Program-made: the position numbers and the translations under genes
Part shown: piece after piece, positions 58,245 to 64,000 of the stretch
Position numbering within the stretch: the first letter of the stretch is position 1
How the letters are laid out: each line of letters starts with the position of its first letter
From: an uncultured Pelagibacteraceae bacterium
Lineage (GTDB): Bacteria > Pseudomonadota > Alphaproteobacteria > Pelagibacterales > Pelagibacteraceae
Reading direction: 5' to 3'
Assembly (NCBI GenBank): GCA_902612325.1
Contig: CACMDB010000006.1
Location: 1-64,000, forward strand
DNA length: 64,000 nucleotides
Notes under the pieces: model-generated
Databases searched by the model: none
What the model was told of the DNA's origin: nothing
The model's input: only the letters and a program-made list of their open reading frames with translations

Positions 58245-59140
58245 TTACTGAAAAATTTGATAGTTTTTCTTAATCCTACTTCCAATGGAGTACGAGAATT
58301 CCATCTAAGAATTTTTTTTGCTTTATTTATATTTGGGTAAAGTTTCATCATTTCATCTTTTCTTAAATCAATTTTACCGAAAAGAGGTTTTCCAGAATTG
58401 AGTAACCCACAAATTTTAATTATAACTTTTTTGATTGCAATAGGTTTACCAGATCCAATATTTATTATTTCCCCAGAAGATTTTAAATTCTTTAAAGTTT
58501 TTATTATTGCACTTATAATATCATCAATATAAGTAAAATCTCTAAGTTGTTGGCCATTTGAACAATTGAAACTTTTGTTTTTTAAAGCGTTAATTATTGT
58601 AACTGGTATCACCCTATTTGTATCTTGGAAGGGTCCATAAACTAGGTACAATCTAAGAATTGTTACTGGAAAATTATATTTTTTGTAAAAGTTTTGCAAA
58701 AATATAGTACTTAATAATTTAGCTTTTCCATAAATTGAAAAAGTCTTTTTATTTTGCTTAATTTCTTTTTGAGGTGACTCAATCTTTCCATACTCAATAC
58801 ATGATCCAATTTGCACAAATTTTTTAATTTTTGAATTTAAAAAAAAATTTGATAAATTTTTGCATCCAATATAATGACTTTTCAAAGTTTTTGGCTTATT
58901 AGTATGATCTACATATCCTGCTAAGTTTACAACATAATCATAATCAGGCTTAATTTTTTTATTTATTTGATTGTAATTAGACACATCACAAATTTTGTAA
59001 TTAACTTTTTTGAGTTTTCTATTTTTTTTTGGTTTATTAGTTGACAAGCTTGTTACAGACCAATTTAAACTTAGACATTTTTTTGCTAAATGAAACCCTA
59101 TAAATCCTGTCCCACCAGCGATTAAAATAGATTTACTCAA
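58241..59140 (-). CDS. NAD(P)-dependent epimerase/reductase of the CDP-sugar branch
   Basis: Extended SDR of 299 residues. It starts ILIAGGTGFIGFHLAKKCL (about 5-23), then NLAGYVDHT, IGSCIEYGK, the active-site SIYGKAKLL (Tyr and Lys), LRLYLVYGP and RDFTYIDDII. Its position directly after rfbG and rfbF (4-base overlap with rfbF) suggests it reduces or epimerises the CDP-4-keto-6-deoxyglucose they make, as RfbJ does in abequose synthesis. RfbJ is also about 300 residues, but this function is inference. Another nucleotide-sugar substrate is possible. Confidence 0.78.
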   Translation of the reverse strand: MSKSILIAGGTGFIGFHLAKKCLSLNWSVTSLSTNKPKKNRKLKKVNYKICDVSNYNQINKKIKPDYDYVVNLAGYVDHTNKPKTLKSHYIGCKNLSNFFLNSKIKKFVQIGSCIEYGKIESPQKEIKQNKKTFSIYGKAKLLSTIFLQNFYKKYNFPVTILRLYLVYGPFQDTNRVIPVTIINALKNKSFNCSNGQQLRDFTYIDDIISAIIKTLKNLKSSGEIINIGSGKPIAIKKVIIKICGLLNSGKPLFGKIDLRKDEMMKLYPNINKAKKILRWNSRTPLEVGLRKTIKFFSK

Positions 59141-59829
59141 GTTTTTAATTTCTTTTCTAAAATTTCTTTATCTCTTAAAGTGTCCATACATTGCCAAAAT
59201 CCATTGTGCCTAAAAGCTGACAACTCGCCAATACTAGCAATTTTTTCAAGAGGAGTACGTTCAAGATAAGACTTATCATTTTTTAAAAATCTAAAAATTT
59301 CTGGCTCAATAACAAAAAAACCACCATTTATCCAACCTTCATCTAAACTTGATTTTTCTTTAAAATATTTCACCTTATTGTTTACTATTTTGATTGCACC
59401 AAATCTAGCAGGTGGCCTTACTGCGGTAAGAGTAAACAGTTTTTTTTGTGATTTATGAAAGTTAACTAGTTTAGATATATTAACATTTGACAAGCCATCT
59501 CCGTAAGTCATTAAAAAAGTTTGATCTAAATATTTTTTTAATCTTTTTAGTCTACCTCCTGTCATTGTTTTTAATCCTGTATCAACTAATTTAATATTGA
59601 TTTTTACTTTAAATTTTTTTTTTTTAAAATATTTTTTAATTAATTTTCCTTTATAGCCCAAGGCTATAATAAATTCTCTATGGCCATACTTAATGTAATG
59701 ATCAATTATTCTATGAATAATTGGTTTACCATTTACTTTAATCATTGGCTTTGGGATTGGCTTGATTAATGATTTTGTATATTCAGAGATTCTTGTACCC
59801 ATCCCTCCAGCTAATATAACTACTTTCAT
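59137..59829 (-). CDS. rfbF: Glucose-1-phosphate cytidylyltransferase
   Basis: Makes CDP-glucose from CTP and glucose 1-phosphate. The 230 residues (typical RfbF 257) show the nucleotidyltransferase start VVILAGGMGTRISEYT (about 3-18), then KPMIKVNGKPIIHRIIDHY, IALGYKGKLIKKYF, VDTGLKTMTGGRLKR (about 91-105), TYGDGLSNVN and NGGFFVIEPEIF. These last motifs are specific to RfbF among sugar nucleotidyltransferases. It overlaps rfbG by 4 bases and the downstream epimerase by 4 bases. The shortening removes part of the insertion between the GYKG and VDTG motifs. Confidence 0.92.
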   Translation of the reverse strand: MKVVILAGGMGTRISEYTKSLIKPIPKPMIKVNGKPIIHRIIDHYIKYGHREFIIALGYKGKLIKKYFKKKKFKVKINIKLVDTGLKTMTGGRLKRLKKYLDQTFLMTYGDGLSNVNISKLVNFHKSQKKLFTLTAVRPPARFGAIKIVNNKVKYFKEKSSLDEGWINGGFFVIEPEIFRFLKNDKSYLERTPLEKIASIGELSAFRHNGFWQCMDTLRDKEILEKKLKT

Positions 59830-60926
59830 TTTTTTGATCTTTTTGTGATAAAATTCGTAAATTGAATAATTTGATTTTGTGAAAATATTTTCATTTTTTT
59901 TGAATCTTTACTTTTATAATAGGCTCTGTACCAATCAATAGTCATGTTAATATTTTCATCAAACGATAATATACTTTCCCAATTCATAAACTTTTTGGCT
60001 TTATTGCAATTTAATTTAAGTAAATTTGACTCTTTAAATTTCTTTCTATTATTTGTAGTCGACCATAAAACAGCTGGCCAAATTTTTTTTATCCTATTTA
60101 GCAAAGATAAAACAGAATAATTGTGACTTAATCTTGGGCCAAAATTGAATGCTTCTCCGTGAATTTTGGTATCTAATTTCAGTTTTACTGCTAATAAAAT
60201 ATAACCTGAAACGGCTTCTAAAACATGTTGCCATGGTCTAGTAGAATATGGATTTCTAATATTCGCTTTTTTACCCTTAGACCAAGATTTTATGCAGTCA
60301 GGTAACAATCTATCCTCAGACCAATCTCCACCACCAATCACATTTCCTGCCCGAGCAATACCAATTTTAACCTTACTTTTTTTTTGAAAATAAGAATTTA
60401 TATATGAACTTATTGCAAATTCTGCTGCCCCCTTTGATGCACTATATGGATCATGTCCACCTAACTGATCTTCTTCCTTGTATCCTTTTTTAATTTCTAA
60501 ATTTCTATAACTCTTATCGCTTGTTATAATTACTGCGATACAATTTTTTTTTAAATGTCTTAAACTCTCTAATAAATTCACTGTTCCTAACAAATTTGAA
60601 TTCCAGGTAAGTAAAGGATTTATATAAGATTTTTTAACCAAAGCTTGGGCAGCCAAATGAAAAACAAAATCCGGTTTGTGTTTTAAAATAATTTTTTTTA
60701 CTTTAAAGAAATTTTTTATATCGCATCTGTAACTCTTAATATATTTGTTACCAATGATTATCTCAAAAAGCGATGGTTTTGTTGGTATATTTAGAGATAT
60801 TCCGATTATTTTAGCTCCTAATGTTTTTAGCCAAAAAGATAACCAAGCACCTTTGAATCCAGTATGACCAGTTATAACTACAGTTTTATTTCTAAAAACT
60901 TTAAAATTTTTAACTGAATAAAACAT
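59826..60926 (-). CDS. rfbG: CDP-glucose 4,6-dehydratase
   Basis: Converts CDP-glucose to CDP-4-keto-6-deoxyglucose. The 366 residues contain VVITGHTGFKGAWLSFWLKTLGAKIIGIS (about 18-46), HLAAQALVKKSY, NLLGTVNLLE, TSDKSYRN, DPYSASKGAAEFAISSY with the catalytic Tyr and Lys (about 161-165), IARAGNVIGGGDWSEDRLLPDCI and RPWQHVLEAVSGYI. All are specific to this dehydratase. It lies between the AroB-like gene (17-base overlap) and rfbF. No RfbH (3-dehydrase) gene is in the window, so the pathway ends here at the 4-keto sugar or its reduced form. Confidence 0.94.
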   Translation of the reverse strand: MFYSVKNFKVFRNKTVVITGHTGFKGAWLSFWLKTLGAKIIGISLNIPTKPSLFEIIIGNKYIKSYRCDIKNFFKVKKIILKHKPDFVFHLAAQALVKKSYINPLLTWNSNLLGTVNLLESLRHLKKNCIAVIITSDKSYRNLEIKKGYKEEDQLGGHDPYSASKGAAEFAISSYINSYFQKKSKVKIGIARAGNVIGGGDWSEDRLLPDCIKSWSKGKKANIRNPYSTRPWQHVLEAVSGYILLAVKLKLDTKIHGEAFNFGPRLSHNYSVLSLLNRIKKIWPAVLWSTTNNRKKFKESNLLKLNCNKAKKFMNWESILSFDENINMTIDWYRAYYKSKDSKKMKIFSQNQIIQFTNFITKRSKK

Positions 60927-62049
60927 TTAATATAGTATTTTTAATCTTTGTATTATTTGAGAGTTCTAATATTTTCGGACGACCGATATTTTTCAAACCT
61001 ATATATCTTGGGAATTTGCCAATTTTTTTTTTATCTAAAAAAATATATTTAAAAATCTCCTTTTTTAATAAACTTTTATTCATTTTTATAAATTTAAGAT
61101 TTGTTGGTAATGAATATAAATCTAATAAGTTTTTTACTTGGTGAAAAATTTTATTTTTTCCATTTTTATAATAAATTTCACATAACAATCCCAAACCGAC
61201 TGCTTCGCCGTGTCTAAGAATTTCAGCTTTATTAGAAAGATTATTATCTAAAGATGACTCAATCGCATGTGCAAATGTATGACCAAAGTTTAACATTAAT
61301 CTATTATTTTTTTCTTTTACATCATTTTTGAAAAATTTAATTTTTGATACTAAAGCTTTTTTGATTATTTTAGATATAAATGAAAAATCTCTTTGAATAA
61401 TCTTATTTTTTATTTTTATATAGTTAAGTAAATCTGATTTATCTATCAATCCACATTTGATTATTTCCGGTATGCCTGAAATATATTCTCTATTAGGTAA
61501 ATGATGTATAATAGTTTTTGATATATATACATTTGATGGATGATAATAGGTTCCTATTGAATTGATTATATTTTTAAAGTTGATTCCATTTTTGCCCCCA
61601 ATACAACTATCAATTATAGCTGTCATAGTTGTTGGGATATGGTAGTAATTTAATCCTCTTAAATATAAAGAAGCAGCTAATCCAGAAACATCACCTATTA
61701 CTCCACCACCACAAGAGATTAATACTGAATTTTTTGAGAATTTTTCCTTAAATAATCTATCCGTTATTTTAAAAAATGTTTTTAAATTTTTATTTTTTTT
61801 ACTTCCGAGTACATATAAAATTTTTAAATCAGGAAATGATAATTTTAAGTCTTTAATTATATATCTTATAATTTTATTATTAATGTTCTTATCAATAACT
61901 AATAAAATTTTATTATCGTGGTTAAGTTTTTTTAGGTCCTTTGAAATTTGCATGTACGATTTTTTTTTATTTTTAATACTTAATTTTTGTTTGTCTGGAC
62001 AAAATGTTACTTTAAAATTTTCGTTTTCAATCTTGTAATTAATCTTCAT
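60910..62049 (-). CDS. AroB-like sugar phosphate cyclase (3-dehydroquinate synthase family)
   Basis: 379-residue member of the NAD-dependent sugar phosphate cyclase family. Core motifs are SCGGGVIGDVSGLAASLYLRG (about 112-132), IPTTMTAIIDSCIGGKNGIN, IPEIIKCGLI, LNFGHTFAHAIES (metal His), RHGEAVGLGLL and a C-terminal Lys. Two positions diverge from standard DHQ synthases: the GKNMIG Lys is replaced (here IINSIG), and the DGEQYKS stretch reads LGSKKNKNL. It lies inside the polysaccharide island between KdsB-like and rfbG genes. It may make a cyclitol or be a divergent DHQ synthase. Confidence 0.82.
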   Translation of the reverse strand: MKINYKIENENFKVTFCPDKQKLSIKNKKKSYMQISKDLKKLNHDNKILLVIDKNINNKIIRYIIKDLKLSFPDLKILYVLGSKKNKNLKTFFKITDRLFKEKFSKNSVLISCGGGVIGDVSGLAASLYLRGLNYYHIPTTMTAIIDSCIGGKNGINFKNIINSIGTYYHPSNVYISKTIIHHLPNREYISGIPEIIKCGLIDKSDLLNYIKIKNKIIQRDFSFISKIIKKALVSKIKFFKNDVKEKNNRLMLNFGHTFAHAIESSLDNNLSNKAEILRHGEAVGLGLLCEIYYKNGKNKIFHQVKNLLDLYSLPTNLKFIKMNKSLLKKEIFKYIFLDKKKIGKFPRYIGLKNIGRPKILELSNNTKIKNTILNVLFS

Positions 62050-62054
62050 TATTT

Positions 62055-62804
62055 TTATTTATAAAATTTATAAAATTTATCAGATTTAATATAATTTTTT
62101 GCTCTTATATAATCTCTTTTAACTTCAACTGCAAAGCTGTCACCTAGCAAATTAGGAGACTTAATTTTCATACCTATCTCCAAAGCTCTTAGAAGCTCAA
62201 TACCTTCAATTTTTTCTAAATAAGTTTGTTTTGTACTCGCAAATTGGAGAAGGGCTTTAGGTCTAAATGATATTATTGATAAATGTTTGTTTAAATATTT
62301 ATTTTTTTTTTTAAATCCATAAGGGATTTTTAATCTTGAAAAATATAGAACATTTAAATTTCTATCTTTGACAATTTTCACAATATTATGATCTTCACTT
62401 AATGGTATTTTTAATGACGGAACAACAATGTCTGAAGAAAAATTTTTTAAGTGAAATTTGATTACATTGTCAATTTGTTTCGGATCCACTAACGGTTCAT
62501 CTCCTTGTATATCTACAACTAAGTCATACTTTTTTTTTGTTTTTTTATATGCCTCTGCAATTCTCTCAGTTCCATTTTTATGTTTCTTTGAGGTAAAAAT
62601 TGATTTACAATTATATTTTTTTAAAACTTCATAAACTTTTTTGTTTTCACAACAAACAATCACATCGTCCAATAAATTTGACATTTTAGTTCTTCTGTAA
62701 ACATGAACAACCATTGGGAGATGATCTATATAAAGTAATGCTTTACCATGTAATCGCTTTGAATTATACCGAATGGGGATTAGACCTAAAATTTTTTTAG
62801 GCAC
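62055..62804 (-). CDS. kdsB: CMP-KDO synthetase-like cytidylyltransferase
   Basis: Transfers CMP to an octulosonate sugar acid (normally KDO). The 249 residues show GLIPIRYNSKRLHGKAL (about 7-23), HVYRRTKMS, VIVCCENKKVYE, KNGTERIAEAYKK, VVDIQGDEPLVDPKQID (about 97-113) and the C-terminal EKIEGIELLRALEIGMKI. All are typical of KdsB. The gene is embedded in the polysaccharide island, not in an LPS-core cluster, so it could be a paralogue acting on a KDO-like sugar. It lies 5 bases upstream of the AroB-like gene and overlaps the next SDR by 8 bases. Confidence 0.88.
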   Translation of the reverse strand: MPKKILGLIPIRYNSKRLHGKALLYIDHLPMVVHVYRRTKMSNLLDDVIVCCENKKVYEVLKKYNCKSIFTSKKHKNGTERIAEAYKKTKKKYDLVVDIQGDEPLVDPKQIDNVIKFHLKNFSSDIVVPSLKIPLSEDHNIVKIVKDRNLNVLYFSRLKIPYGFKKKNKYLNKHLSIISFRPKALLQFASTKQTYLEKIEGIELLRALEIGMKIKSPNLLGDSFAVEVKRDYIRAKNYIKSDKFYKFYK

Positions 62805-63537
62805 TTAACCATCCTCCATCAATATTTATATTTTCTCCCGTGATATAATTTGAATTGTCAGAGATTAAAAAATGAATTAACTCTGAAATTTCTTTAGGTT
62901 CTCCCCATCTTTTTTGTGGAATTCTGCTAAGAGTCCAAGAATACAATTTCTTTTTATTTTTTTTAAAAGGCTTATAAAAAGTTGTTTTAGTAAACCCGGG
63001 ACTGATCGAATTAGAACGAATGTTTTTTTTTGCCATTTCTACAGCGAAACATTTTGTTAAGGAAATTAATGCACCTTTAGAGGAGCCGTAAGAGGCCAGT
63101 TCATCGAAACCAGTTTGTCCTACAATTGATGAAATATTTACAATTGAACCTGGTAATTTTTTTTTTATTAAGTTTTTTGAAAATAATTGCATTAGTTGAA
63201 ATATAGAAAAAAAATTTGTTTGAAATACATTTTCTAAATCATCTTTTTTAATATCAAGAAATTTTTTTCTATGTCTTATTCCAGCATTATTTACTAAACC
63301 AGTAATAACTTTATTATTGTTATTTGATTTTGAGATAATCTTTTTAATTAATTTAATATCTTTTACATCACCATTAAATATTGTGATATTTTTAAAATTT
63401 TTAAATTTAAAATTATCTTTTTTATCTTTAATAAGTGCATATACAAAATAGCCTTTGGACAAAAAAAGTTTAACTGTAACTTCACCTATTCCTTTTCCAG
63501 CGCCAGTGATTAATACATTTTTTAAAAATTTTGTCAT
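62797..63537 (-). CDS. Short-chain dehydrogenase/reductase (classical SDR)
   Basis: 246-residue classical SDR. Motifs are the cofactor-binding ITGAGKGIGEVTVKLFL (about 10-26), GDVKD, LVNNAGIRHRKKF (about 83-95), VNISSIVGQTG, the active-site YGSSKGALISLT (Tyr and Lys), NSISPGFTKT and ITGENINIDGGWL. The pattern fits a ketoreductase of the FabG type, but the island context suggests a sugar substrate. It overlaps kdsB by 8 bases and the C-terminal neighbour by 4 bases. Confidence 0.85.
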   Translation of the reverse strand: MTKFLKNVLITGAGKGIGEVTVKLFLSKGYFVYALIKDKKDNFKFKNFKNITIFNGDVKDIKLIKKIISKSNNNNKVITGLVNNAGIRHRKKFLDIKKDDLENVFQTNFFSIFQLMQLFSKNLIKKKLPGSIVNISSIVGQTGFDELASYGSSKGALISLTKCFAVEMAKKNIRSNSISPGFTKTTFYKPFKKNKKKLYSWTLSRIPQKRWGEPKEISELIHFLISDNSNYITGENINIDGGWLSA

Positions 63538-64000
63538 ATCAAGTTTTTTATACTATTTTTTTTGTCCAAAATAAGAAATTTGGTGTTTTTTGAAACATAC
63601 TTGTAAACGTTTCTATCTATTTTTGAAATTTTGATTGAATTCCAAATTTTTCTACTAAAGACATGTAATTTGTCAGTAGTAATATGGTAAGTAGATTTAC
63701 ATACTTGCAAACACTCTGTTGCTGTCCCCCCTGGATGTGAAAAAATAATTGGGTCAGTGTTTTTAGTTTTAAGCTCATTTTTTTTTGAATTTTTTACTAT
63801 TTTTAATAATCTTTTTTTAAAATTAATATGATCTTTAGCAAATACTTTTAAAGGATGAATACTTATTTTGTAATTATCTAAATCGAAAAAAACTCTTGAA
63901 ATCAAAACTTTAAATCCATCTAATAATTTTTCATTATCCTCTGTCAAATCAAATGGTAAAAAAATCGTTTTTTTCCTGTTTTTTAATGTTTTAAATCTTA
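63534..64000 (-). CDS. C-terminal part of an unidentified protein, cut by window edge
   Basis: The frame is open to the right edge: codons from 63534 to 64000 contain no stop, so the apparent TTG start at 63947 is not the real beginning. The visible part ends with KISIHPLKVFAKDH (about 30-45 counted from 63947), then HPGGTATECLQVC and a C-terminal tail ending DKKNSIKNLI. HPxK and GGTATE motifs recall surface-carbohydrate or CDP-glycerol-transferase-like proteins, but I do not recognise it firmly. It overlaps the SDR start by 4 bases. Confidence 0.55.
   Translation of the reverse strand, partial: RFKTLKNRKKTIFLPFDLTEDNEKLLDGFKVLISRVFFDLDNYKISIHPLKVFAKDHINFKKRLLKIVKNSKKNELKTKNTDPIIFSHPGGTATECLQVCKSTYHITTDKLHVFSRKIWNSIKISKIDRNVYKYVSKNTKFLILDKKNSIKNLI

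Overview
The window looks like part of a streamlined alphaproteobacterial chromosome, most probably of the SAR11 clade (Pelagibacterales, 'Candidatus Pelagibacter'-like). The sequence is strongly AT-rich, and genes are separated by a few bases or overlap. There is only one obvious intrinsic terminator. Neighbourhoods are alphaproteobacterial: tkt-gap-pgk-fba, efp-suhB, trcR (DUF1013), a DUF4164-like gene before zapA, and tolQRAB-pal-cpoB-tilS-ftsH-folP-glmM. No phage, transposase, integrase or CRISPR array is visible. The assignment rests on gene content and order read by eye, not on a database search.

Region by region. 1-389 is the 5' part of an FkbM-type methyltransferase gene cut by the window edge. 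408-6809 is a minus-strand operon (sppA-like, glyQ, glyS, ppdK) with a readable promoter. 6923-13666 holds isoprenoid and cofactor genes (ispB-like, pdxH, aroC, dxs, ispA, xseB, tsaC). 13650-15166 is a two-gene ABC exporter, followed by tRNA-Arg(TCG). 15268-16247 is rluD, broken by an apparent one-base deletion in a poly-A run. Then come rpoH, purA, thiD, glmM, folP, ftsH, tilS and the Tol-Pal envelope cluster (to 29518), a phage-type RuvC, yebC, a YmdB-like phosphodiesterase, fau, zapA and a coiled-coil gene (to 32905). 32961-41165 is a long plus-strand run: tkt, gap, pgk, class I fba, thiE, efp, suhB, rpmE, trcR, rpsU and initiator tRNA-Met.

Accessory regions. Immediately after the initiator tRNA come four surface-sugar genes (41170-44837), then a transaldolase-like gene, pntB, pntAb and pntAa, a 36-residue cytochrome oxidase subunit IV, rpmJ and 5S rRNA. 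Upstream of the 5S gene there is no 23S rRNA. Instead, 15 kb of same-strand surface-polysaccharide genes runs to the window end (48784-64000). This matches the published Pelagibacter arrangement in which a hypervariable region separates 5S from 16S-23S. That island encodes GDP-mannose branch enzymes (gmd, fcl, a GDP-mannose 3,5-epimerase), CDP-glucose branch enzymes (rfbF, rfbG and a reductase/epimerase), an AroB-like cyclase, a KdsB-like cytidylyltransferase, a WecA/MraY-type initiating transferase, a WecG/TagA/CpsF transferase, family 2 glycosyltransferases and a Wzy/WaaL-type polymerase or ligase.

Points most worth a second look: the rluD frameshift; replacement of ruvCAB by a lone phage-type RuvC; a GAPDH whose coenzyme pocket reads as NADP(H)-type; an rpsU gene with a strong Shine-Dalgarno but apparently only an AUU start, coupled to a 22-codon upstream ORF; a 5S gene with its own promoter ahead of L36 and coxIV; and a divergent sugar-phosphate cyclase inside the polysaccharide island.
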